The notes under the pieces are model-generated. The model saw nothing but the letters and a program-made list of their open reading frames with translations, made no database searches and was not told where the DNA came from. A stretch of 64,000 nucleotides of DNA from Enterobacter sp. BIGb0383 (GTDB taxonomy: Bacteria > Pseudomonadota > Gammaproteobacteria > Enterobacterales > Enterobacteriaceae): the NCBI RefSeq assembly GCF_003751845.1, contig NZ_RJKQ01000007.1:54898-118897 (forward strand). Direction: 5' to 3'. Below, one piece after another: positions 8,780 to 16,543 of this stretch (its first letter is position 1; each line of letters opens with the position of its first letter). A program made the position numbers and the translations under genes.

Positions 8780-9856
8780 ATGAAAAAAAACAGTAAATCA
8801 GTGCTTTATGAAAAAATTCTTGGCTCACTGGCCTGTGCCGGTATGGGCGATGCCTTAGGGGCGGCGACAGAGTTATACAGCATCGATGAAATCAAACAAA
8901 AATGGGGCGGATGGCTGGATGATTTTGTCGAGCCACCGCGTGATACGTTCGCCGGTTCTCTGAACGGCGTCGCAGGGCTAATCACGGATGACTCCAGCCA
9001 GATGTATGTTTTATCTGAGGGGTTAATCGCCGCAGGCTTTAATCAGTTTACCAATGCCGACTGGGTTAAATGCCTGCTGCGTTGGGCAGATATGCAGCCT
9101 TATAGCAACTATAAAGGCCCGACCACGGAACAGGTGGTTAGTGCGCTTAAAGAAGGTCGCCCGACCAATACTATTGGTCGAATCGGAACATCCTCGCGGC
9201 AGGCGCCGAATATCGGTACCACAAACGGTGCCGGGATGCGCGTCGCCCCAGCCGGGCTTGTCTGGCCGGGAAAACTGAAAGAGGCCTGTGAGCTGGCACT
9301 GATCACCTGCTTGCCGTCACATGATACCAATATTGCGATTGCCAGCGCCTGCGCCATTGCCGCCGCGACATCCCAGGCGATGCTGGCCGACAGTACGCTG
9401 GACGATATCTACAGGGCCTCTCTGTGGGGCGCTGAATATGGAGAAACCCTGGCAAAACAGCATGCCCGCTGTGTTGCTGGCCCTTCGATTGCGATGCGTA
9501 TTCGGCTCGCGTCTGAAATTGCGTTACGTGCGGAGAGTTTTGAAGGCTGCCTGAGGGAAATGGAGGGCCTTGTTGGTAACTCCGTCGCCGCTCATGAAGC
9601 AATTCCGGCAGCGATTGGGCTGCTGATCTACAGCAAAGGTGAACCCTGGGAAACCATTTATGCGTGCAGTAATGTCGGTAATGATACGGACAGTATTGCC
9701 ACCATGGCCGGGGCGATTGCCGGAGCGTGGAAAGGGTTTAGCGCGCTGCCGCAAGATAAGTATGCGTTTTTCCGTTCCGTTAATAGCCGGGATTTTAATC
9801 TGGAGCGTATTGCGGAAGGGCTTTCAGAGCTGGCTTATCAGTCTCTGGAGGCGTAA
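8780..9856 (+). CDS. ADP-ribosylglycohydrolase-family enzyme (ARH/DraG fold)
   Basis: 358 residues spanning the full ARH fold. The dinuclear metal-binding motifs are all present: GDALG near residue 24, TDDSS at 69-73 and NDTDS at 301-305. The family removes ADP-ribose from proteins (DraG, ARH3) or cleaves other N- or O-glycosides of ribose. The same family occurs as YegU beside a PfkB kinase (YegV), a transporter (YegT) and a GntR regulator (YegW), which is the arrangement here. A metabolic N-glycoside hydrolase is therefore more likely than protein de-ADP-ribosylation, although ADP-ribosyltransferase-type genes lie 2.2 kb downstream. It follows the GntR gene by 13 bases and has an AAGGGAA ribosome binding site. 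Confidence 0.88.
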   Translation: MKKNSKSVLYEKILGSLACAGMGDALGAATELYSIDEIKQKWGGWLDDFVEPPRDTFAGSLNGVAGLITDDSSQMYVLSEGLIAAGFNQFTNADWVKCLLRWADMQPYSNYKGPTTEQVVSALKEGRPTNTIGRIGTSSRQAPNIGTTNGAGMRVAPAGLVWPGKLKEACELALITCLPSHDTNIAIASACAIAAATSQAMLADSTLDDIYRASLWGAEYGETLAKQHARCVAGPSIAMRIRLASEIALRAESFEGCLREMEGLVGNSVAAHEAIPAAIGLLIYSKGEPWETIYACSNVGNDTDSIATMAGAIAGAWKGFSALPQDKYAFFRSVNSRDFNLERIAEGLSELAYQSLEA

Positions 9857-9861
9857 CCAAT

Positions 9862-10872
9862 ATGAACGTGTGGGAAGTGGATGCACAATCGATCATGCCT
9901 CTGGCGGCAACGCGTGAAGAGATTGACACCACATTTTCATTTCTGAAACGACTGGATCTGACGTGGCGCAGTCTGTTTGTCGGTCATCGCCTGGAGGTCG
10001 ATAAGCTCCGACATCTCATCCTGGTGGGGTCAGGCGATTCGTGGACTGCCGCACTGATTGCGGCGGCCTGGATTGAACGTCACAGCGTCCTGTCCTGCGT
10101 GGCTCGCCAGACCTTTGATTTCCTGAGTACCGATCTGACGCGATACGGCAGGGAAACACTGATTGTGGCGATCAGCGCCAGCGGTCGGCTATCGCCGGTG
10201 ACTGAGGCAATAACGTACGCAAACGCGTCGCAGGCTCAGGTTCTGGGCTTAACCAATGTGGGTGGAACCCCTTTTAGCCGGTTGACGGACAGCCTTGTCT
10301 TCATCGGTGCAACAAAACGCGGTATGCCGACGCAAAGTACCAGCGCGACGCTCTATTTATTACTGCGACTGGTTGATGTCATAGAGGGCGTCTCTCCGGG
10401 GTTCAATGGCGTATCGGGTTTACCGCCGGGCTCGTTCAGTGAGATTGGGGAAGCCTGGAAGACGAAAGAGAGGCGCCTTTATCGGGAAAGCATGGTGACC
10501 TTTCTGGGGAATCATCTGACCTGGGGGGCGGCTCTGACGGGGGCGAATTTGCTGTCGTGTGGACCTCAGATCCGCTCATACGCTTTTCCGCTGGAAGAGT
10601 TCCACCACGCCTTGCGTCTGAATCAGGTTAAAGCAGGCGAACACTTCATATTACTCCCCGGCTCTCGTTCTGAACGCACGTTCTATTTCCAGACCCGGGA
10701 CGCACTGCTGAATCAAGGTGCCAGCTGCGAAATGATTGATGTGCCGCCGAACGCTGATGAAGCCAGTCACCTTTTTTGCCTTCTGCAGCATCTCTATGAG
10801 ATGAGCTGGTATCTGGCCGTCGATTTTATTGAACAGGGTGGGCAAAGAGTCCGTCACCAGGAGAGTTACTAA
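9862..10872 (+). CDS. SIS-domain sugar isomerase/deglycase-like protein
   Basis: 336 residues with two SIS-type halves. The phosphosugar-binding loop of the first half is GSGDS (56-60) and the second loop is ISASGR (104-109), with QSTSATLYLLLRLVD following. The C-terminal half has EEFHHALRL, reminiscent of the GlmS/AgaS/FrlB group in which a Glu and His take part in isomerisation. The second gene product probably acts on a phosphorylated sugar from the neighbouring kinase or hydrolase. It starts 5 bases after the ARH stop, using GGAGG inside the end of that gene, and its TAA directly abuts the next ATG. Confidence 0.82.
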   Translation: MNVWEVDAQSIMPLAATREEIDTTFSFLKRLDLTWRSLFVGHRLEVDKLRHLILVGSGDSWTAALIAAAWIERHSVLSCVARQTFDFLSTDLTRYGRETLIVAISASGRLSPVTEAITYANASQAQVLGLTNVGGTPFSRLTDSLVFIGATKRGMPTQSTSATLYLLLRLVDVIEGVSPGFNGVSGLPPGSFSEIGEAWKTKERRLYRESMVTFLGNHLTWGAALTGANLLSCGPQIRSYAFPLEEFHHALRLNQVKAGEHFILLPGSRSERTFYFQTRDALLNQGASCEMIDVPPNADEASHLFCLLQHLYEMSWYLAVDFIEQGGQRVRHQESY

Positions 10873-11787
10873 ATGAAAAAGTATGATGTTGCGGCGTTAG
10901 GGAGTGGGAACGTTGATATTATTCTTGGCGTGCCGTCACTTCCTGAGCGGGGAGGGAAGGTTGTCGGACAGCTTCTGGATCAGCAAGTCGGAGGAACCGT
11001 TGCCAATAGCGCATGTGCGATGGCGCGTCTGGGCGTTCGCGTTACGTCTGTTTCCTGCTGCGGGGATGACAGCAACGGCCAGAAAATCCTCAGTGATTTT
11101 AAAAAATTTAGCGTGAACTGCGATTTTGTACGCACGATCCCCGGACATGCTGCGAATATGGCGGTGATCTTAATTGATGATACCGGCGAGAAGTCTCTGG
11201 TCTATGCCCCCGGCGATACGCCCGAGTGGGACGAAGAGTGTGCCAGAATGGCTATCGAACAAAGCTATTATATTTATACGATGCCTTCAGATATTGATAA
11301 ATTTCAGAAAATGGCTGCGCTTGCCCAACAGGCGAAAACAAAAATCATCGTTGATATCGAACCTCATATTGCCGGTACTCCCGAAAGGCTCAATACCATT
11401 TTTTCATTGGCGGATATTGTTATTTTTAACAAGGCCGGATTTATTTCTGGCTGCGGTGAAGAGCCCGAACCAGAAAGTTTACAGCGGCTACGGCAGCAGT
11501 ATCAGCTGGATGCGGTGGTGGTAACGCTGGATGCTGAAGGCGTGGTTGCGGTGACGGAAAATGAGAGTGAGAAACGGGCATGCTTTGACGTGTCGGTCAT
11601 TGATACCACCGGGGCGGGTGATGCCTTTAATGGCGCGTTTATTTATTCAATCATTAACCATGCCACGCTCAGTTCTGCGCTGGAGTTTGCTTCCGCTACG
11701 GCAGCAATTAGCATCACGGCTCTGGGTGCCAGAGGACATCTACCTGACGTTGAGGAAGTGGCTACATTTATTGGGGCTAATAAATAA
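10873..11787 (+). CDS. PfkB-family carbohydrate/nucleoside kinase
   Basis: 304-residue ribokinase-fold kinase. The first PfkB signature is represented by GGTVANSACAMARLG (40-54) and the second by DTTGAGDAFNGAF (244-256), with catalytic base Asp250 and the anion hole GAGD. The N-terminal GSGNVDIILGVPSLPERGGKV fits sugar or nucleoside kinases of the YegV or pseudouridine-kinase type. The ATG begins on the base after the SIS gene stop codon, so the two are coupled. It is the last gene of the GntR operon. Substrate unknown; a ribose- or nucleoside-derived sugar is the natural guess. Confidence 0.87.
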   Translation: MKKYDVAALGSGNVDIILGVPSLPERGGKVVGQLLDQQVGGTVANSACAMARLGVRVTSVSCCGDDSNGQKILSDFKKFSVNCDFVRTIPGHAANMAVILIDDTGEKSLVYAPGDTPEWDEECARMAIEQSYYIYTMPSDIDKFQKMAALAQQAKTKIIVDIEPHIAGTPERLNTIFSLADIVIFNKAGFISGCGEEPEPESLQRLRQQYQLDAVVVTLDAEGVVAVTENESEKRACFDVSVIDTTGAGDAFNGAFIYSIINHATLSSALEFASATAAISITALGARGHLPDVEEVATFIGANK

Positions 11788-12040
11788 ATGCATGTTAATG
11801 TTATTTAGTCTTTTTGATGTGTTAATGAGTGAACGTTCTAACTATTAATGCCCCTTAATCTTAAATGTTCTTTTTGATTTGTTGGCAGGATGTGTTAATT
11901 CTATTTGATAGACGCCGGGCTTTGCGCGTAAATATGATGGAAACATTCCGCATTTCAATTAATGTGGATAGGCTTACTAATTCATCTGTACCTTGTTTTT
12001 AATTAATCACGCAATGTGTTTAAATAAAAAGGAGATTTTT
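11788..12040 (+). promoter_or_regulatory. A+T-rich intergenic region ahead of the ADP-ribosyltransferase pair
   Basis: These 253 bases hold no convincing gene and no strong terminator for the kinase operon. The DNA is markedly A+T-rich. The strong AAGGAG at 12029-12034 is the ribosome binding site of the next gene. A promoter is expected here because the following pair is far from the kinase gene, but no clear hexamer pair could be chosen. Confidence 0.3.
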
Positions 12041-13036
12041 ATGCCCGTAAATCCTGGATCTTTTCAATATATACCGGAGTTTATGCTATCGGCACCGCGT
12101 TTTTTTCGTCGATTAGCGAACAATGAATACGATACGTGGATGGCTGCTGATTCTGTACCATCAACCAATGAATCCTTACCCATGCCGAGAAATTTAACGA
12201 CGTTCTCTGATGATATACAGGAGGTTTGTGCACGAACACATAATTATCTGTTGCATTTAGCGCTGCGCCGAGCGCCGGACAGATTCCTTGGGCGTCTGAG
12301 CTCTGAGCAATTAGTCGTGCTTCATCTTTATACTATGAATTCTGTCCCTTTCCATGCGATCACCCGCTGCTGGGATTTACAGGCAGAATACGAGGATATC
12401 GATCCCGCCTATATTGCGCGATACTTCCCAAATCGGGAGGTGGGGCTACGAACGGTGAGTATATTAAGTTCGGCATTAACCCAAATTGGACTGCTGAACC
12501 CTGATGAATATGATGTCAGTTGGTGGACTCAGGGCTACAGCGGCATGATGGTTTTCCGTGGCGCGTTAACGGCACCTAATCCGGGGCAGGCTTCGGGAAC
12601 CATATATGATTATAACGGGTCGGTAATCGGAGACCGTGTTATTCACGTGAACGATATCGTGACCAATACGGATTTTATGTCAACCAGCGCCCATCCTTCC
12701 GTTGCAGCAGAGTTTGTTATCCGGCAAACGGCAGTATGGCCGGGAGGAGTTGAACCCGCAATTAGCGTGGATGCACACTTCAGACGCGTTTTTTTCCGCA
12801 TTGATATGCTCTCTGGCCGACTGATTGTTCCGATGACACAATTAAACCAGGCTGAAATTCTCTTTCCATTAAATTCACTCTTTCGGGTTGTCAGTATCGA
12901 AGCCGATCCCACCTATGGTTTGTTGGTGGCTCTACAAGAGTTAACACCGGCCGAAGGAGCGCTTGTGGTGGAAGCTAAAAATATCATGACCGGGACGGAT
13001 GTCACCATTCCAAAATTAAATGGGGGTGAAAAATGA
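12041..13036 (+). CDS. Putative mono-ADP-ribosyltransferase (R-S-E class, QxE motif)
   Basis: 331 residues, not recognised as any named protein. The C-terminal half carries the R-S-E signature of bacterial mono-ADP-ribosyltransferases in order: Arg173 in VFRG, the S-T-S motif 214-216 in FMSTSAHPS, and Gln270-Ala271-Glu272 followed by ILFPLNSLFRVVSI, the usual E-[VI]-L-x-P...-F-R-V pattern. Gln rather than Glu two residues before the catalytic Glu is typical of C3-like enzymes that do not modify arginine. Residues 1-150 match no domain that I know but align with the next gene's N-terminus. No signal peptide or membrane segment is seen. The start is ATG 12041 because AAGGAG lies 6 bases upstream. 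It is coupled to the next gene by an ATGA overlap. Fold call fairly sure; target and delivery unknown. Confidence 0.75.
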   Translation: MPVNPGSFQYIPEFMLSAPRFFRRLANNEYDTWMAADSVPSTNESLPMPRNLTTFSDDIQEVCARTHNYLLHLALRRAPDRFLGRLSSEQLVVLHLYTMNSVPFHAITRCWDLQAEYEDIDPAYIARYFPNREVGLRTVSILSSALTQIGLLNPDEYDVSWWTQGYSGMMVFRGALTAPNPGQASGTIYDYNGSVIGDRVIHVNDIVTNTDFMSTSAHPSVAAEFVIRQTAVWPGGVEPAISVDAHFRRVFFRIDMLSGRLIVPMTQLNQAEILFPLNSLFRVVSIEADPTYGLLVALQELTPAEGALVVEAKNIMTGTDVTIPKLNGGEK

Positions 13037-14058
13037 AAGGCGTAAACCCAATTTATGCAACCTTGCTTAAAAACTTACCTGATTTTTGGCGTTATCACTA
13101 CAATGACCATTATAATGATTTCTTTATTAGAGAGAGGTTGTTTGGTAAAGGGGCTAATGTTGAAGTTCCCAGGGATATTGACTGCTTTCTGGATAAGACA
13201 TTAATGAAGGCTGGTATGGCTAACCAATATCTTACTCATGTTGGTATTAATGCCAGTGCAAATGAGGACCTCTCGCCAATAGACAAAGGGATGCTCAGGA
13301 TGCTCAGTCAATCCCCGGACTTTTATATTGGTATAAAATATAGTGGCACTAATAATGTATTCTATCCGAGTTTTATTTCTTATTTGATTTATGCTGCCAC
13401 AGATATCAGTACTGTAAATCTGGTGAGCTATACCGACAACGCTATTGCTCAATTAGAGAATACGAATACCCGGCAGTACGATGTTGCATGGTGGAGTAAT
13501 GAGATGGAAGGACTGAAATATTTTTATCCATTTGTACCCACCTGTGAACCTTCTGCATTTAATTATCGTCAAAATAAGATGCTGTACCGCAACGATCCTT
13601 CGGTTGTTGCCGAAGGTGATTATGGTATTATTACCGGCGATCTTATTAGTGCTAAAATTCCCATTATCGCGCATGCCAGCCCGGCTTTTGCCATAAGCAA
13701 AGCGATGAGTATGGGATGTACTGGCGTTAATACAGAGATCCCCGATGACTGGTTTTATAATGACTGGCCCAATAACACCTTTGGTGATGGTGTCGGAGGG
13801 CCGGATAAATATGGCTATCCTGTTGTTTTATTTGTGATTAACGATCCGTTATCCCTTGCTCATAACGGGGCAAGGTTTTCTTCTCTCCATGGAGGGGAAA
13901 TATATATTAGTTCCCAGGCCCGCTACAGAGTGACGAGTATTGGGCGTCTGGACTGGTATACGGACCCACTGAAAGGCCTCACCCAGGGTGTTACGGTCGT
14001 TGAGGTCACAATCGAAGACGAGTCGGGCGGCGACGCAAAAGATATGTTCGGGCAGTAG
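13033..14058 (+). CDS. Degenerate ADP-ribosyltransferase paralogue (pseudo-enzyme)
   Basis: 341 residues, unnamed. It looks like a diverged full-length paralogue of the preceding protein: YDVAWWSNEMEGL (149-161) matches YDVSWWTQGYSGM, LPDFWRYHYNDHYNDF matches APRFFRRLANNEYDTW, VPRDI matches MPRNL, and GGEIYISSQARYRVTSI (287-303) matches the catalytic-Glu strand. Catalytic features are eroded: the Arg position is Tyr/Pro (YFYPFV), S-T-S is replaced by Ile-Ala-His (212-214), and Gln becomes Gly before the retained Glu289. It is thus probably unable to use NAD. The ATG overlaps the upstream TGA, so the two proteins should be made together. It could be a partner, immunity factor or delivery adaptor. 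Base composition is strongly A+T-rich relative to the backbone, suggesting transfer. Confidence 0.65.
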   Translation: MKGVNPIYATLLKNLPDFWRYHYNDHYNDFFIRERLFGKGANVEVPRDIDCFLDKTLMKAGMANQYLTHVGINASANEDLSPIDKGMLRMLSQSPDFYIGIKYSGTNNVFYPSFISYLIYAATDISTVNLVSYTDNAIAQLENTNTRQYDVAWWSNEMEGLKYFYPFVPTCEPSAFNYRQNKMLYRNDPSVVAEGDYGIITGDLISAKIPIIAHASPAFAISKAMSMGCTGVNTEIPDDWFYNDWPNNTFGDGVGGPDKYGYPVVLFVINDPLSLAHNGARFSSLHGGEIYISSQARYRVTSIGRLDWYTDPLKGLTQGVTVVEVTIEDESGGDAKDMFGQ

Positions 14059-14073
14059 GTATCGCGCTCAACG

Positions 14074-14101
14074 AAGTGGTCCCATGCGGGACCACTTTTT
14101 G
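14074..14101 (+). terminator. Strong intrinsic terminator after the ADP-ribosyltransferase pair
   Basis: A 10-bp perfect stem AAGTGGTCCC/GGGACCACTT with loop ATGC is followed by TTTT. It ends the plus-strand accessory unit and abuts the convergent metL end. Confidence 0.9.
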
Positions 14102-14108
14102 TTTACAG

Positions 14109-16541
14109 CTACAGCAGCTGCGCCAGCCGGTTAATATCCGACTGAATTGCTCCGGCGGTGACATCGCGACCTGCACCCGGGCCGCGGATCACCAGCGGGT
14201 TATCGCGATACCAGCGGCTTTCGATGGCGAAGACGTTGTCGCAGGGCAGCAGCGAGGCCAGCGGATGTTCGGGACGAACGGCTTCGACGCCGACGCGGGC
14301 TTTGCCGTTGGCATCAAAACGCGCCACGTAGCGCAGGACCAGTCCCATCTCCTGAGCGGCTTCAAACCGTTGCGCCATCTGCTCGTTCAGCTCATCGCCG
14401 TTCTCAAAGAAGTGATCGACCGACCCTTCCTCACAGTGGGACGGCACCAGCGATTCGACGCGGACCTGGTCCGGCTCAATGTCATAGCCCGCCTCACGGG
14501 CCAGAATCACCAGCTTGCGCATCACGTCTTTACCGGAAAGGTCAACGCGCGGGTCCGGTTCGGTCAGTCCCTGCTGCCAGGCCTGATCCACCAGGTCGGT
14601 AAAGGGCACCGAGCCGTCAAACTGCAGGAACAGCCACGAAAGCGTGCCGGAGAAGATACCGCTGATCGCCAGAATGCTGTCGCCGCTGTCGATCAGGTCG
14701 CGTACCGTATGGTTAACCGGCAGGCCTGCGCCGACGGTGGCGTTATAGAGCCAGCGACGGCCGGTTTTTTCAAAGGCGTCGTGGATCTGGCGGTATTTAT
14801 CGCTGGTGCTGGCGCCGGCCAGCTTGTTGGCGCTGATCACGTGGAAACCGTGGCTGGCGAAGTCGAGATACTGATCGGCCAGCTGCTCGCTGGCGGTCAC
14901 GTCCAGTACCACCAGATCATCATAGGGGTGAGCGCGCATCCACAGGAACAGAGATTCTTCATCCTGCTCAACCGCTTCATCGTTAAAGAACGCCAGCGCC
15001 CGGCTGGCATCCAGCCCGTCATAACTGAGCAGGCTGCGGCGGCTGTCCACCACGCCAGCCAGCACAAATTCAAAACCGGTGCGGGCGGAGAGGGTGCTCT
15101 GCTCGCGGGCGAACAGCTCCAGCCAGCGGGAGCCTATATTGCCTTTGCCGAACAGCACCAGGCCGATGCGTTTTTCAGCGCGGAACAGAGACTGATGCAG
15201 CCCCTGAATCAGGCTTTCGGTCGGCCCGGTACGCAGCACCGCCACCAGGCTGATACCCTCTTCTGACTGCCAGGTAAACTCCACCGGCTGGCCTTTCAGC
15301 TGCTGCCAGAAACGGTGGCAGTGAAGCGGGTTACGGCTGACGCCCGCGCCGACCATCGCCACCAGGGCCAGACCCTGGCGCAGGCGCAGTTCGCCCGGCA
15401 GTCCGGCTTCATCCAGCAGCTTCAGGGCGCTATCCGCCACTTCAGCGGTGTAGCAGAATTGCAGCAGCTGGCGATCGGGATGCACCCCTACCGCCAGCGG
15501 CCGAACCTGAGTGCGCTTCAGCACCAGGTCTATCTCTTTGTACGCCAGTTTAAAATCCTGGCTGGCAGGCACCTGGAACTCGATCAGGCAGACGTCGTCA
15601 TGACTGGTGACGATCCGTGCGCCGGTCCCGGAGGCCAGGACGCGTTCGATGCGGGTGGAACCCTGTTCCGGCGTGTAGCTACAGCGCAGTTGAAGGTCGA
15701 TATCGCTGCCGGAAACCGGCTGCAGAGTACGGGCGTGCAGGACCGGTGCTGCCAGACGCGCCAGCTCGCTGGCCTCGTCCAGCCGCAGCAGCGGCAGCAG
15801 ACAGGCATCTTTCACTTTACGCGGGTCGGCGCTGTAGACGCCCGCCACGTCGCTCCAGATGGTGACGCGAGAGGCACCGGCCAGGGCGCCAATTTGCGTG
15901 GCGGAATAGTCGGAGCCGTTACGGCCAAGCAGCACGGTTTCGCCTGCCTCGTTGCGGCTGATAAAGCCGGTCACGACCAGACGTTTATTGGGATGCTGGG
16001 TCAGAAGCTGCTGCAGCAGAGGCCATGACAGGCCTTCATCCACCTGCGGCTGAGCGGCACGCTCTGCGCGCAGGAAGGTGCGGGCGTCCAGCCAGGCAGC
16101 CTCCAGCCCTTGCTGATTGAGGACCGCAGACATCAGACGGGCGGACCAGATTTCGCCGTGACCGACGACTTCGGCATAGACCGCGTCGGTCACGCCGCCG
16201 TCGAGCAGGCCCGCAAGATGCTCCAGATCCTGGATAAACGCCGCGACCAGCACGTCGGCCTCTTCCGGCGGCAACAGGCCGCCGATCAGCTCGCTCTGGT
16301 AACGGCGCAGAGATTGTTGAACCTGATGCGCAGAAAGGCGATCGGTCTGGCTTAACTTCAGCCAGCTAATCAGCTGGTTGGTGGTGCTGCCTGCGGCCGA
16401 AACGACCATCATGTCGCCGGGATGCGAATACTCCGCCATAATCCCGGTGACGCGCAGATAACATTTCACATCTGCCAGACTACTCCCGCCAAACTTGTGT
16501 AGCTGACGACCCGTCGTCCCTGCCTGCGCAATCACACTCAT
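14109..16541 (-). CDS. metL: Bifunctional aspartokinase II/homoserine dehydrogenase II
   Basis: 810 residues, the E. coli MetL length. It catalyses the first and third steps from aspartate to homoserine for methionine. The N-terminal aspartokinase begins with KFGGSSLAD (about 17-25) and has GFISRNEAGETVLLGRNGSDYSA; the central linker replaces ACT-type regulation; the C-terminal homoserine dehydrogenase (about 455-810) has the nucleotide-binding GKGNIGSRW and the NATVGAGLPV catalytic region. It follows metB by 2 bases and is cotranscribed with it under MetJ control. Orientation relative to sodA is opposite to E. coli, because it lies in an inverted block. In E. coli metF follows metL; here the accessory island does. 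Confidence 0.97.
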   Translation of the reverse strand: MSVIAQAGTTGRQLHKFGGSSLADVKCYLRVTGIMAEYSHPGDMMVVSAAGSTTNQLISWLKLSQTDRLSAHQVQQSLRRYQSELIGGLLPPEEADVLVAAFIQDLEHLAGLLDGGVTDAVYAEVVGHGEIWSARLMSAVLNQQGLEAAWLDARTFLRAERAAQPQVDEGLSWPLLQQLLTQHPNKRLVVTGFISRNEAGETVLLGRNGSDYSATQIGALAGASRVTIWSDVAGVYSADPRKVKDACLLPLLRLDEASELARLAAPVLHARTLQPVSGSDIDLQLRCSYTPEQGSTRIERVLASGTGARIVTSHDDVCLIEFQVPASQDFKLAYKEIDLVLKRTQVRPLAVGVHPDRQLLQFCYTAEVADSALKLLDEAGLPGELRLRQGLALVAMVGAGVSRNPLHCHRFWQQLKGQPVEFTWQSEEGISLVAVLRTGPTESLIQGLHQSLFRAEKRIGLVLFGKGNIGSRWLELFAREQSTLSARTGFEFVLAGVVDSRRSLLSYDGLDASRALAFFNDEAVEQDEESLFLWMRAHPYDDLVVLDVTASEQLADQYLDFASHGFHVISANKLAGASTSDKYRQIHDAFEKTGRRWLYNATVGAGLPVNHTVRDLIDSGDSILAISGIFSGTLSWLFLQFDGSVPFTDLVDQAWQQGLTEPDPRVDLSGKDVMRKLVILAREAGYDIEPDQVRVESLVPSHCEEGSVDHFFENGDELNEQMAQRFEAAQEMGLVLRYVARFDANGKARVGVEAVRPEHPLASLLPCDNVFAIESRWYRDNPLVIRGPGAGRDVTAGAIQSDINRLAQLL

Positions 16542-16543
16542 GT

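Noticed and set aside
8780..9856. ARH-family gene as a dedicated immunity protein for the ADP-ribosyltransferase pair
   Set aside because: It is embedded in a regulator, isomerase and kinase operon of yegTUVW type; metabolic use is simpler. Kept only as a low-confidence possibility.
14076..15266. 396-codon open frame on the plus strand opposite metL
   Set aside because: It lies entirely inside the well-matched metL gene and has low-complexity shadow composition; GC-rich enteric genes often open antisense frames.
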